A stretch of 64,000 nt of DNA, taken from positions 1 to 64,000 of the forward strand of contig JAHBWA010000010.1 of NCBI GenBank assembly GCA_019637195.1. The letters run 5' to 3'. A model generated the notes under the pieces. That model made no database searches, had not been told where the DNA came from, and saw only the letters and a list, made by a program, of their open reading frames with translations. Source of the stretch: Labilithrix sp. Its GTDB lineage: Bacteria > Myxococcota_A > Polyangia > Polyangiales > Polyangiaceae. Position 1 is the stretch's first letter, and each line of letters opens with the position of its first letter. Below, piece by piece: positions 10,172 to 19,273 of the stretch. The position numbers and the translations under genes were made by a program.

Positions 10172-11236
10172 ATGGCCAAGCGCTTCAAGGCCGCCGTCAT
10201 CGGCGGCAGCGGTTACGGCGGCGGCGAGCTCGTCCGGCGTCTCCTCCTCCATCCTCATGTCGAGCTCGTGCGCGTCGCGTCCGTCGACTTCGTCGGCGAG
10301 CCGCTCTCCGCGGCGCACCCGCACCTCGAAGGACTGACGGATCTGCGCTTCGAGGGCCTCACGCCGGCCGAGGCCGCGCAGGGGATGGACGTCGTCCTCC
10401 TCGGCCTGCCGCACAAGGTGAGCGCCACCAAGATGCCCGAGCTCATCGCGTCGGGCGCCCGCGTGGTCGACCTCTCCGGCGACTTCCGCCTGCGCGACGC
10501 CGCGCTCTACAAGCGCTACTACCACGCCGATCACCCGTGCGCGGAGCGGCTCACCGACGGTACCTTCGTCTACGGGCTGCCGGAGCTCTCTCGCGAGAAG
10601 ATCAAGACGGCGAAGTACGTGGCGTCGCCCGGGTGCTTCGCGACGACGATCGAGCTCGCGCTCCTGCCGCTCGCCAAGGCCGGCCTCTTGTCGGGCGCGG
10701 TCGAGGTCGTGGGGATCACCGGCTCGTCGGGCAGCGGCGTCGTGCCGAGCGCCGGGACGCACCACCCGGTCCGCGCGGTGAACCTGCGCACGTACAAGCC
10801 GCTCGACCACCAGCACATCCCGGAGATCACCCAGACGCTCGGCGAGGCGGGCGCCAAGGACCTCGAGATCCGCTTCGTCCCCGTGAGCGCGCCGCTCTCG
10901 CGCGGCATCTTCGCGACCTGCTTCGCGCACGTCCCGGACTCCGCCAGCCCCGACCGCATCAAGGAGCTCTACCGCGACGCCTACGCGAAGGAGCCGTTCG
11001 TCCGCGTACCGGAGAAGCGGCAGCCCGAGGTCGCCGCGGTCAGCGGGACCAACTACTGCGAGGTCGGCGTCCAGATCGGCACCGACGGCGCCGAGCCGGG
11101 CAAGCGCGTCGTCGCGTGCTTCTCCGTCACCGACAACCTCATCAAGGGCGGCGCCGGCCAGGCGATCCAGTCGATGAACATCATGCTCGGCGTCGACGAG
11201 AAGACGTCGCTCGAAGACCCCGGCGGCTGGCCGTGA
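10172..11236 (+). CDS. argC: N-acetyl-gamma-glutamyl-phosphate reductase
   Basis: This 354-aa enzyme performs the third step of arginine synthesis, the NADPH-dependent reduction of N-acetylglutamyl phosphate. The N-terminal AAVIGGSGYGGGELVRRLL is the dinucleotide fold, VVDLSGDFRLRD is conserved, and SPGCFATT holds the catalytic Cys. The length is typical. Its stop overlaps the argB GTG (GTGA), so the second and third pathway enzymes are translationally coupled. Confidence 0.97.
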   Translation: MAKRFKAAVIGGSGYGGGELVRRLLLHPHVELVRVASVDFVGEPLSAAHPHLEGLTDLRFEGLTPAEAAQGMDVVLLGLPHKVSATKMPELIASGARVVDLSGDFRLRDAALYKRYYHADHPCAERLTDGTFVYGLPELSREKIKTAKYVASPGCFATTIELALLPLAKAGLLSGAVEVVGITGSSGSGVVPSAGTHHPVRAVNLRTYKPLDHQHIPEITQTLGEAGAKDLEIRFVPVSAPLSRGIFATCFAHVPDSASPDRIKELYRDAYAKEPFVRVPEKRQPEVAAVSGTNYCEVGVQIGTDGAEPGKRVVACFSVTDNLIKGGAGQAIQSMNIMLGVDEKTSLEDPGGWP

Positions 11237-12084
11237 CGAACGGCGCGCTGGAGGGCGGGGCCGCGAGCGGCGGCCCCGTCGTCATCAAGCTCGGCGGCGA
11301 GGTCGTCCAGGGCCCGCACATGCCCGCGATCGCCGCCGACGTGGCGGCGATGCGCGCGAAGGGCGTCCCCGTCGTCGTGGTCCACGGCGGCGGCCCCCAA
11401 GCGACCGAGCTCCAGAGGAAGCTCGGCCAGACGCCGACGATCATCGGCGGCCGGCGCGTGACCGACGGCGACGCGCTCGACGTCATGAAGATGATCGTCG
11501 CCGGAAAGATGAACGTCGACCTCTGCGCCGCGCTCGTCCGGGCCGGCGTGAAGCCCGTCGGGCTCCACGGCGCGAGCAGCGGCGCCGTGCTCGCGACGCG
11601 TAGGCCGCCCAAGGTCGTCAGCGGCGGCGGGCCCGATCCGGTCGACTTCGGCTTCGTCGGCGACGTCGCCGGCGTGAACGGCGAGCTCATCGCGCTGCTC
11701 ATCGCGGCGGGCTACGTGCCGGCGCTCGCGTGCCTCGGCGCCGACACGTCGGGCGGCGTCTACAACATCAACGCCGACGCCGTCGCCAACCAGGTCGCGA
11801 TCCGCCTCGACGCGCGCGCCCTCGTGCTGGTCACGGACGTGCCCGGCGTCCTTCGCGACGTGTCCGATCCGAGCTCGCGCATCAGCCGCATGACGATCGC
11901 CGAGGGCCTCGCGGCGATCGAAGAGGGCGTCGTGACGAAAGGGATGATCCCGAAGCTCGAGGAGTCGTTCGCGGCCATCGCGCAGGGAGTCCGAGCGGTC
12001 CACATCGTCGGGCGCCTCGCCGAGGGCGATCTCGCCCGCGCGGTCACGAGCCCCGGCAGCGTCGGCACGATGCTCGTCGCCTGA
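11233..12084 (+). CDS. argB: Acetylglutamate kinase
   Basis: This 283-aa amino-acid kinase phosphorylates N-acetylglutamate, feeding ArgC. Signature motifs are VVIKLGGEVV (phosphate-binding Lys), VVVHGGGPQ, GGRRVTDGD, YNINADAVANQVA and GMIPKLEES. The GTG at 11233 overlaps the argC stop by four bases. The Lys and Arg residues expected around the arginine-inhibition helix cannot be judged reliably from motif reading. Confidence 0.97.
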   Translation: MTNGALEGGAASGGPVVIKLGGEVVQGPHMPAIAADVAAMRAKGVPVVVVHGGGPQATELQRKLGQTPTIIGGRRVTDGDALDVMKMIVAGKMNVDLCAALVRAGVKPVGLHGASSGAVLATRRPPKVVSGGGPDPVDFGFVGDVAGVNGELIALLIAAGYVPALACLGADTSGGVYNINADAVANQVAIRLDARALVLVTDVPGVLRDVSDPSSRISRMTIAEGLAAIEEGVVTKGMIPKLEESFAAIAQGVRAVHIVGRLAEGDLARAVTSPGSVGTMLVA

Positions 12085-12089
12085 CGCTC

Positions 12090-12147
12090 GCGCCCCGGCC
12101 AAGCGCGCGCGGCGAGGCCTCGCGCGCCGACGCCCGCGCGGGCTCGA
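12090..12147. terminator. Hairpin between convergent argB and the Cys-rich lipoprotein gene
   Basis: The 60-bp gap between two convergent stops contains a strong GC hairpin. GCGCGCG and CGCGCGC surround the perfect palindrome GCGAGGCCTCGC. No T-run is seen, so it is only a candidate bidirectional terminator. Confidence 0.4.
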
Positions 12148-13446
12148 TCACTTCGCGGCTTCGTCGCGGACGCCGATCGCCTGGTCGATGCCGGTCTTGA
12201 CGGTGACGGCGGCGGCGACGGCCTTCTTGAAGGGCTCGTCGAAGCACTTGACGAGCTGGGCCTCGGAGGCCGCGGCCGAGCCGGCGCCGCCCGAGCGGGC
12301 CATCTCGCGGAACCCGGTGCGCGCGCTCTCGATCACCGCCTGCGCGTTGTGCACGCGCTTCGGTCCGCTCTCGCCGACCTCTTGCAGGATCTTGAGGAGC
12401 GCCGGGAAGGACTTGTCGACGGCGGACTTCATCGCCTCGCCGGTCTCGCGGTCCTTGGCGCCGGTGACGACGAAACCGACCTGAGGCGTCGAGCACTCGG
12501 TGTTGTTGATCACGGCGAGATCGCAGCGCGCGCGGCAGTCCGTGCTGACCTCCGGCTGCTTGAACTCGCCGGCGCACTTCACGTCGGCGAGCTCGACCGT
12601 GCACGAGCCCGTACAGACACCGTCGCAGATGCCCGGCGCCGCGAGCTCGCACGTCCCGCTGCAGGCCCCCTTGCACTCGCCGGTCATCGCCCCGCGGTCG
12701 CACGTGCCGACGCACACGCCGAGGCAGCCGCCGCTCACGGCCTTGCCGTCGCAGGTCCCGCGGCAACGGCCGCCGCAGGTCCCCTTGATCGTGCCTTCGC
12801 ACGTCCCGCTGCAGACGCCGTCGCACTTGACCGCGCCCTTCGGCTCGCACGCGCCGTCGCAGTTACCGTCGCAGCGCCCGGCCTTGCTCGCGCACTCGGC
12901 GCGAAGCTTCCCGGCAGGGACCGACGAGTCGCAGATGCTCGCGCACTTCGTGACGAGCGAGGCCTCCGCGAGACAAACCGGCCGCCGAACGACCAGCTGC
13001 GCGCGCGCCTTCGGCCCGAGCTTCGCGCGCGCCTCCTGGACCGCCTTGATCGCGGCGCCGCAGGCCTCGTTGGCGCTGCGCCAGTCGCCCTTGTCGCCGA
13101 GGTCGTGCGCGATCTGCGCGCACGCGATGCCGAAATCCGCGTCGAGCTTGTCGGCGAGGGTGCCGATCTCCATCGCGGCGAGCGCCGCGGCCTTCAGCTT
13201 GTCCGCCGCCTCGCGCGACAGCGCGTACTCGCTCGCGAAGTCGAACGCCGCGAGCTCGTCGGTCTCGGCGAGATCGGGGCACCGGTCCGAGACGCTCGCC
13301 GCGACGACCGGGCGCTTGGGTGGCTCCTTCGATCCGCACGCGACGGCGACGGCGCCGAGCAGGAGCCCCGCGACGAGGGCCGATCCGGCGCGGCGCGGCG
13401 CGCGCTCCCCCTCCCCGACCGAGGAAGACTTCGTCGCCACGCTCAC
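12148..13446 (-). CDS. Cys-rich repeat lipoprotein of unknown function
   Basis: This 432-aa protein has a positively charged N-terminus, a hydrophobic segment and the lipobox AVAVAC near residue 37, so it should be membrane anchored. The middle (about residues 190-290) holds a run of short Cys units of the form C-x-G-x-C-x-G-x-C (CDGNCDGAC, CSGTC, CRGTC, CVGTC, CSGTC), about a dozen in all. Flanking regions are helical. The GTG at 13446 overlaps the stop of a small upstream reading frame (GTGA). Cys repeats of this type are common in uncharacterised myxobacterial lipoproteins. Disulfide-rich structure or metal binding is possible; no function can be assigned. Confidence 0.75.
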   Translation of the reverse strand: MSVATKSSSVGEGERAPRRAGSALVAGLLLGAVAVACGSKEPPKRPVVAASVSDRCPDLAETDELAAFDFASEYALSREAADKLKAAALAAMEIGTLADKLDADFGIACAQIAHDLGDKGDWRSANEACGAAIKAVQEARAKLGPKARAQLVVRRPVCLAEASLVTKCASICDSSVPAGKLRAECASKAGRCDGNCDGACEPKGAVKCDGVCSGTCEGTIKGTCGGRCRGTCDGKAVSGGCLGVCVGTCDRGAMTGECKGACSGTCELAAPGICDGVCTGSCTVELADVKCAGEFKQPEVSTDCRARCDLAVINNTECSTPQVGFVVTGAKDRETGEAMKSAVDKSFPALLKILQEVGESGPKRVHNAQAVIESARTGFREMARSGGAGSAAASEAQLVKCFDEPFKKAVAAAVTVKTGIDQAIGVRDEAAK

Positions 13447-13589
13447 TCCCGACAGCCAGCGGCGCCCGCGGCGCCCGCGCTCGTGACCCGCGCCGCGCGC
13501 GCGGCCGCGGCGGAGCTCGCGACGGCCAGACCGAAGAGACCACGCGCGAGCGCGGCACCGACGACCCTACGCACCGACAAAGAAACCAT
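13443..13589 (-). CDS. Possible small signal-peptide-like reading frame coupled to the Cys-rich lipoprotein
   Basis: This 48-codon frame begins at ATG 13589 with MVSLSVRRVVGAALARG and then a hydrophobic Ala-rich stretch (LFGLAVASSAAAA). Its TGA overlaps the GTG start of the lipoprotein gene as GTGA, the same overlap used by bona fide operon partners elsewhere in this window. It could be a small secreted peptide or a translational coupler, or the overlap could be chance. Confidence 0.35.
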   Translation of the reverse strand: MVSLSVRRVVGAALARGLFGLAVASSAAAARAARVTSAGAAGAAGCRE

Positions 13590-13686
13590 GCCCTGATCCT
13601 CGACCGTTCGCCCCGCGCGGCTTCGAGCCCGACGGAACGCGCTGACAATACACGGGGTGTGGCGACCGTGCTATGGGCTTCGCGGA

Positions 13687-14349
13687 ATGCGGATCGTCGC
13701 GCTCGCGACCGGTGTGGGAAATGTCCGGAGCGTCCTTCGCGCGCTCGAACGCGCCACGTCGTCCGCCGCGCCCGGCGCGGAGATCACCGCGTCCGCGGAC
13801 ACCGACGTCGTCCGGCGCGCGGACGTGCTCGTCGTGCCCGGCCAGGGCTCCTTCGGCGCGTTCGCGGACGCCCTCGACGGCGGCCTCCGCGAGGCGCTCG
13901 TCGAGCGCGTCCGCGCGGGCACGCCGTACCTCGGCATCTGCCTCGGCCTCCAGATCCTCTTCGAGGCGAGCGACGAGGCCCCTGGAGCGCGCGGTCTCGG
14001 GCTCCTCACCGGCCGCGTCCGCCGGCTCGCGCCGGGCGACGATCCGATCCTCGGCCGGCCGCGCGCTCTGCCGCACATGGGCTGGAACCGCGCCGAGCTC
14101 ACCGCGCCCGCAGCCGCGCCGCTGGTCGCGCCCGCGCACTACTACTTCGCGCACACGTACGCGGCGGCGCCGAACGATCCCGACGTCGTCCTGACGACGA
14201 CGAGCTACGGCGACGACGTCTTCGCGAGCGCCGTGCAGAAGGACCACGTCGTCGGCGTCCAGTTTCATCCCGAGAAGAGCCAGCGCGCTGGTCTCTCGGT
14301 GCTCGAGCGCTTCTTCTCCGCGCTCTCCAACGCGAAGGAGCGTCGCTGA
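13687..14349 (+). CDS. hisH: Imidazole glycerol phosphate synthase, glutamine amidotransferase subunit
   Basis: This 220-aa class I glutamine amidotransferase supplies ammonia to HisF in histidine synthesis. The N-terminal VALATGVGNVRSVLRAL matches HisH. The oxyanion region PGQGSFGA, the nucleophile in GICLGLQ and the His-Glu pair in GVQFHPEKS complete the catalytic set. Its stop overlaps the hisA start (TGATG). HisF is not in this window. Confidence 0.97.
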   Translation: MRIVALATGVGNVRSVLRALERATSSAAPGAEITASADTDVVRRADVLVVPGQGSFGAFADALDGGLREALVERVRAGTPYLGICLGLQILFEASDEAPGARGLGLLTGRVRRLAPGDDPILGRPRALPHMGWNRAELTAPAAAPLVAPAHYYFAHTYAAAPNDPDVVLTTTSYGDDVFASAVQKDHVVGVQFHPEKSQRAGLSVLERFFSALSNAKERR

Positions 14350-15086
14350 TGTTCGTCCTGCCCGCGATCGATCTGCTCGGCGGCAAGGCCGTGCGCCTCA
14401 AGCAGGGCCGCTACGAAGACCCGACGATCTACTCCGACGATCCACCCTCGGTCGCGCGCGGCTTTCGCCAGCACACGGAGCGCCTCCACGTCGTCGACCT
14501 CGAAGGCGCCAAGACCGGCGCGCCCGTGCAGCGCGAGATGATCCGCGCGATCGCGCGGGAGAACGCGGGCGGCGTCCTCCAGGTCGGCGGCGGCGTCCGC
14601 ACGCGAGAGGCGCTCGAGGGCTACCTCGACCTCGGCGCGCGCCGCGTCGTCCTCGGGACCGCGTCGGTGAAGGATCCCGAGCTCGTCCGCGCGCTCGCGA
14701 CGGCCCACCCCGGGGTCGTGGTGATCGCCGTCGACGCGAAGGACGGCTTCGTCGCCACCGAGGGGTGGACCGAGGTGTCCCGCCTCTCCGCCGCCGACGT
14801 CGTGCTCGCCCTCTCCGGCGCGCCGATCGCCGCGGTCCTCTACACGGACGTCGCGCGCGACGGCATGGGCGGAGGCCCGAACGTCGCCGCGACGGCGGCG
14901 CTCGCCGAGCGCTCGCCGTTCCCCGTCATCGCGTCCGGTGGCGTCGGGACGGCCGCGCACCTCCGCGCGCTCGCGGCGCTCCCGAACGTCGAGTCCGCGG
15001 TCGTCGGACGCGCGCTCTACGACGGATCGCTCACGATCGAGCAGGCCATCGACGCCGCGGGCGCGACCTTGCCCGCCGGCGCGTGA
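14349..15086 (+). CDS. hisA: ProFAR isomerase, histidine biosynthesis
   Basis: This 245-aa (beta-alpha)8 barrel isomerises the ribosyl-formimino intermediate (ProFAR) used by HisF/HisH. The N-terminal PAIDLLGGKAVRL holds the catalytic Asp, VGGGVRT and IASGGVG form the phosphate sites, and LYTDVARDGM carries the second catalytic Asp. It is coupled to hisH by a one-base overlap. Length is normal. Confidence 0.97.
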   Translation: MFVLPAIDLLGGKAVRLKQGRYEDPTIYSDDPPSVARGFRQHTERLHVVDLEGAKTGAPVQREMIRAIARENAGGVLQVGGGVRTREALEGYLDLGARRVVLGTASVKDPELVRALATAHPGVVVIAVDAKDGFVATEGWTEVSRLSAADVVLALSGAPIAAVLYTDVARDGMGGGPNVAATAALAERSPFPVIASGGVGTAAHLRALAALPNVESAVVGRALYDGSLTIEQAIDAAGATLPAGA

Positions 15087-15109
15087 TCGGGCGGCGCGGC
15101 GGCAACAGC

Positions 15110-15235
15110 CGAGCGCGCGCGTCAGCGACCGGGCGGCTCACCGAGCGCGCGCGTCAGCGACCGGGCGGCTCACCGAGCGCGCGCGTCAGCAACCGGGCGG
15201 CAACAGCCGAGCGCGCGCGTCAGCGGTCGGGCGGC
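15110..15235 (+). repeat. Four-copy 32-34-bp tandem repeat
   Basis: Units begin at 15110, 15142, 15174 and 15208, each starting CGAGCGCGCGCGTCAGC and continuing with a CGGGCGGC block. Two units are identical over 32 bp; the last two differ by a few bases. The array fills the gap after hisA and runs across the stop (15220) of the convergent lipoprotein gene, so the last unit encodes that protein's C-terminal residues. Confidence 0.93.
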
Positions 15236-16731
15236 GCGATCGCCTTCGGGAAGCCGCGAAGGACCGTCTGCGCGGCGAATCCGCCCGTCTCCCAGACGTA
15301 GACGCAGCTCGCGTCGACGAGCACGTGGTCGACTTGGGTGCTGTCGATGGTGGGCGTGTACACGGGCTCGTCGATGGCGAGCTGAATGCCGGCGAGGGGA
15401 CGGCGCCGCACGCTCGATCCATCGGTCCAGTAGACGTGGCTCACGTCCGCGGCGAGCGACGTGACGGCCGTGTTCAAGCTCGCGATCGGCGTCGAAGGCT
15501 GGATCCCGTTGAGCCGCTCGATCACGGGCTTGGTCCCCCTGAGCCCCGCGGCCAAGACCGTAGGGCCGTTCGACGCAAACAAGACGCGCTTCCCGGCTGA
15601 AGGGAGGATCGGCGAGACCGCGGTGTCCTTCCCGCCCATCTTCCGCACGGCGGTGACGCCGTCGTCGCGGCCGAGGTAGACGGTGGCAGGGTCGACGGCG
15701 ACGGCGTCGGCGCCGAGGTCGAAGAACTGAGTCACCACCGGCATGGCCCCGAGCGTCACCTGCTGGACGCTGCCGGCGAGAGCCACATAGGCGACCGGCA
15801 TCCCGGCCTCCAGCGTCGCGACCGCCGCGCGCGGCGGCGCGAGCGCGCCGAGCGCCAGCGGCTTGCCGACAGCCGAGGACCTGAGGACGTACCGAGACGT
15901 CCCGACGCCGGTGTCGACGAGCGCGGCCCAGTGCGGACCGATCGTCGTGAGCGCGACGACGCCGCCGCCGCGCTCGCCGACCTCGTCGGTGTCGACCGGC
16001 ACGCCGCCCGACTTCGGGAGGACCATGAGCCGATTCTGCACGCCCTCGATGAAGTAGTGCTCCGTCGTCGTGAGCGCCGCCGCGACGACGCTCCCGCTGC
16101 TCACCGCGAGGACGCCGTCGCCGCTGGGACCGCGGCAGGGTACGCTCGGCACGGTCGCGTCGACGTCGCCCGCGTCCACGACGACGTCACCGGCATCCGG
16201 TGCGCCGCCGCCGCCGCCGCCGTCGAGACCGCAGTCGTCGCTCTCGCACGTCACGGCGTCCGAGACGCACACGCCTCCCGCGCCGCACGTCTGGCCGTCG
16301 GGGCACCGCTTGCCGAGGCACTCCGAGAGCATGCGGATGGGCACGCGACGCGAGAGATGCTTCACGAACGAGAACGATCGCGTCGCGACGATGCAGTCTT
16401 CCGGGTGCGCGTCGCACTCGCCGGCGCTTCGTCCCCGCGCGAGCACGACCTTGACGCCGGCGCGCCCGTCCGCGGAGCCGCTCGGGACGAAGACGAGCGA
16501 GCCGATGCGCGCGTCCGCGCCGGGGACCGGCGTACACTCACTCGTCTCGGCGTCTGGCGCTGTGTCGAAGGGGAAGCCTTTGAAGATCGCCGTCCGCGGG
16601 CCGACCTCGCAGGCGAGATCCGTCGTTACGACGACGGAGACCTCTGTGGGGGCGTAGCACGCGGCAGCCACCGCGACCGGGACCAAGACCGCGAGCACGG
16701 GGAAGAAGCGCTTCGGAGACACGACGCTCAC
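15220..16731 (-). CDS. Myxobacterial-type lipoprotein, C-terminal propeller-like domain
   Basis: This 503-aa protein has a signal peptide with lipobox VAVAAAC near residue 24. Cys-rich clusters (CLGKRCPDGQTCGAGGVC) are followed by a Gly/Asp-rich linker (residues about 170-200). The C-terminal 300 residues are rich in short beta strands with repeated V-Y-W/V-Y-L patterns (VAYVALAG, TVYLGRDD, HVYWTDGS), suggestive of a beta-propeller. GTG 16731 overlaps the stop of the upstream kinase gene (GTGA), so the two are coupled. It may be a surface protein; function unknown. Confidence 0.8.
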   Translation of the reverse strand: MSVVSPKRFFPVLAVLVPVAVAAACYAPTEVSVVVTTDLACEVGPRTAIFKGFPFDTAPDAETSECTPVPGADARIGSLVFVPSGSADGRAGVKVVLARGRSAGECDAHPEDCIVATRSFSFVKHLSRRVPIRMLSECLGKRCPDGQTCGAGGVCVSDAVTCESDDCGLDGGGGGGAPDAGDVVVDAGDVDATVPSVPCRGPSGDGVLAVSSGSVVAAALTTTEHYFIEGVQNRLMVLPKSGGVPVDTDEVGERGGGVVALTTIGPHWAALVDTGVGTSRYVLRSSAVGKPLALGALAPPRAAVATLEAGMPVAYVALAGSVQQVTLGAMPVVTQFFDLGADAVAVDPATVYLGRDDGVTAVRKMGGKDTAVSPILPSAGKRVLFASNGPTVLAAGLRGTKPVIERLNGIQPSTPIASLNTAVTSLAADVSHVYWTDGSSVRRRPLAGIQLAIDEPVYTPTIDSTQVDHVLVDASCVYVWETGGFAAQTVLRGFPKAIAPPDR

Positions 16732-18241
16732 TTGAGGAAGAGAGGATTGACGGCGGGCGACGAGCTCTCGGCGGGCTTCGCCGGGCGCGTCGCGCCCGAC
16801 GTCGCGGTCGGCGCGTGCGCGTTGCTCCCGCCGGTGGGCGCCGCGGCACCTTGCGCGCGCTCGACGCGGGCCGCGCCGCCAGCCCTGGCCGCGACGGCCG
16901 TGGCCGCCGCGCTGGTCGCGGCGGGCGGATCGGGCGGCGGCTCCGCGGGATAGCGGCGGCGGGAGGGCTCTCCGGCGTCGAGGGGACCGGCGCCGGTGCG
17001 GCGGCCCCCGGCTCGGCGGAGATCGCGACGGGCGGCGGGACGACCTCCGAGCCTGCGCCGGCGCTCGCCGCCGGCGTGTTCGAGCGCGCGACGAACACGA
17101 TCAGCGCGGCACCGGCGAGCGCCAGCCCGACGAACCCCGCGAGCACGCCCCAGAGCGCGCGAGGACGTACGTGCGTCGCAGGCGACGTCGTCGTCGCGGC
17201 CATGGTCGACCGCACCTCGGGCGCGCGGTTCGCCGGCATCGTCGGCGCCCCGAGGCCCGACGGCGAGCTCGCGAGCTCGGGCGAGCTCGACGGCCCCCCG
17301 GCGGTCGGCGCCGTGAAGCTCGCGCGCGGCCCTCGACGGCCGCGACGCGCGAGGTGCTCCGCGACCTCGGCGCCGACGCTGCCGGCGGGAGCGAAGGGAG
17401 CGAGCGCGCCGGCCACCTCGGCGATCGTCTGCGGGCGCCTCGCCGGATCCTTCTCGAGCATCGCGTGGATCGCCCGCGCTAGCTCCGGGGGCAGCTCGCA
17501 CCGCGCCGCGAGGTTCGGCGCCGCCTCCGAGACGATCGCGGCCGCGACGCGCGTGGTCGGGCCCATCCAAGGCGCCTCGCCGCCGATCAGCTCGTAGAGG
17601 ATGACGCCCAGGGACCAGATGTCGGAGCGCGCGTCGATCGATGCGTCGCCGCGGATCTGCTCGGGCGACATGTAGAGCGCCGTGCCCATGACCGCGCCGG
17701 CCGACGTGAGCTTCACGTCGTCGCCCTGGAGGAACTTGGAGATGCCGAAGTCGAGCACCTTCACGATGACGCCGTCCCGGTCCTCGCTCGCGAGGAACAG
17801 GTTGCCCGGCTTGAGATCGCGATGGACGATGCCCGCGTCGTGCGCCTCGACGAGCGCTCCGCAGGCCTGCAGCACGTAGTCGACCGCCTCCGCGTGGGGC
17901 AGCCGACTCCGACGCTCCCGCTCGGCCTCGAGGTCCGCGCCCTCGAGCAGCTCCATCACCATGTAGGGCACGCCCTCGGGGGTCTGCTCGACGTCCGTCA
18001 CTCGGACGACGTGACGACTCCGCAGCGTGGCCGCGGCGCGTGCCTCGCGATCGAAGCGCTCGACGATCTCCGCCACCCCGAGCATGTCCGGGTTCAGGAA
18101 CTTGATGGCGATCGGCTGCCGGAGCCTCAGGTGCTCCGCGGCGAGCACCGTCCCCATGCCGCCCTCGCCGAGCAGCCGAAGCAAGCGATACTTTCCGGCG
18201 ACGATCTCGCCGGGTTGCGGAATCCGAGCAGCCTCAGCCAC
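16728..18241 (-). CDS. Ser/Thr protein kinase (PknB-like) with an apparent frameshift in its C-terminal tail
   Basis: The N-terminal kinase domain (about residues 10-280) has the Gly loop LGEGGMGTV, the Lys in IAIKFL, the catalytic loop HRDLKPGN, DFG in VLDFGISK and the APE-like SPEQ. A transmembrane helix (LWGVLAGFVGLALAGAALIVF) follows, then a Pro/Ala-rich tail. The frame breaks at the G run 16947-16949: one extra base there would continue the tail to SPAVNPLFLK and a stop that overlaps the next gene as GTGA. Without it the frame runs on to 16538 as Arg-rich text. GTG 18241 has GGGAG seven bases ahead; ATG 18274 has no such site. Confidence 0.85.
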
Positions 18242-18313
18242 GGTTAAGCTCCCGATCCAAGTCGGAAACCTCATCGTAGCCGAAAGCTGAGCCCGAGCCG
18301 CCGGCTTCGTGCA

Positions 18314-19273
18314 TCAAAAGGTAGTAAGAGGTGCGCGGATCACGCCGGGCTCGATCGTACCCCGGCTCGCCTCGCGCTCCGGCTGAACGATCAAGATCGC
18401 GGCGGCCGTGATCAGACCTGCGGCGACGACGCCCGTCCCCGCCCAGAACCACCAGCGCTTGGTGAGCGGCGGCGTCTTCTCGAGCGTGAGGCTCAGCTCC
18501 TTCTTGCCGCCGGCCTCGAGGACGAACGGCACACGGACGCTCTCGTACGCGTCGGCGTGCACGTCGACCACGTGCGAGCCCGCCGCGAGGGCGAGCTCCA
18601 CGGGCGAGTTGCCTCTCGGCGAGCCGTCGACCGAGACGATCGCCGCCGCGGGCGTCGCCGTGACGCGCAAGATGCCGGTGGTCGCGGTCGCGCTCACGAC
18701 GAGCAAGACGTCGACCGGCGGTCCGCCGCCCTCGACGCTCACCTTCACGCTCGGCGCCTGAAACGCCTGGGACTCGAGGCGCACCTCGACGCTGGCGCTC
18801 TTGGACGCCAGGCTGACGCGGACGCGCTTCGGGGCCAAGGTGCAGCCGTCGACCCGCGCAGCGCCGACCACCACGACGCCCGCGGTGACCTCGACGTCGC
18901 AGCGCACCGCGAGCTCCCCGACGCGGCTCTTCACGTCGGCGATGAGCTGCGCGAGCGAGGGCACCTTCGCCTTCGTCTCGGCCGGCGCCGCCCGCTCGAA
19001 CTCGAGGAGCGCGTCGAGCGCCGCGGGGTAGTCACCGCGGGCCTGGTGCGCGCGGCCGATGTTGTAGTGCAGCGCCACGTCGCGCGGATTCGCCGCGAGC
19101 GAGGCCTCGTACGCCGCGAGCGCCTCGGCGTAGTTCAGGTCCATCATCGCCTGGTTGCCGCGCGCCTTCAGGTCCTCGGCGGACGGAGGCTGCGCGAGCG
19201 CCGGCGACGACAGGGTCGCGAGCGCCGCCGCGACCACCGACGCCGCGACGAGACGCCGGAGCGAGAAGATCAC
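18314..19273 (-). CDS. Secreted TPR/PEGA-type protein with C-terminal membrane helix
   Basis: This 319-aa protein has a signal peptide (LVAASVVAAALATLSSPALA), a TPR-like region (ARGNQAMMDLNYAEALAAYE then HYNIGRAHQARGDYPAAL), a beta-rich middle, a PEGA-like segment (ILRVTATPAAAIVSVDGSPR followed by PVELALAAGSHVVDVHA) and a transmembrane helix near the C-terminus (WFWAGTGVVAAGLITAAAILI). This build is common in myxobacteria beside Ser/Thr kinases, as here. GTG 19273 overlaps the stop of the upstream gene. It probably sits in the envelope; its partner is unknown. Confidence 0.8.
   Translation of the reverse strand: MIFSLRRLVAASVVAAALATLSSPALAQPPSAEDLKARGNQAMMDLNYAEALAAYEASLAANPRDVALHYNIGRAHQARGDYPAALDALLEFERAAPAETKAKVPSLAQLIADVKSRVGELAVRCDVEVTAGVVVVGAARVDGCTLAPKRVRVSLASKSASVEVRLESQAFQAPSVKVSVEGGGPPVDVLLVVSATATTGILRVTATPAAAIVSVDGSPRGNSPVELALAAGSHVVDVHADAYESVRVPFVLEAGGKKELSLTLEKTPPLTKRWWFWAGTGVVAAGLITAAAILIVQPEREASRGTIEPGVIRAPLTTF

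Noticed and set aside
7286..10930. 1214-codon open frame on the minus strand
   Set aside because: Only its last 122 codons (the Csp protein) are real; the rest is antisense or out of frame to the M20 peptidase, hydroxylase and argC.
15110..15235. CRISPR-like array
   Set aside because: Units are directly adjacent with no unique spacers, and no cas genes are present.
16538..16727. C-terminal extension of the Ser/Thr kinase into the lipoprotein gene
   Set aside because: The sequence is out-of-frame Arg-rich text; the other frame ends with a normal tail and a GTGA overlap.
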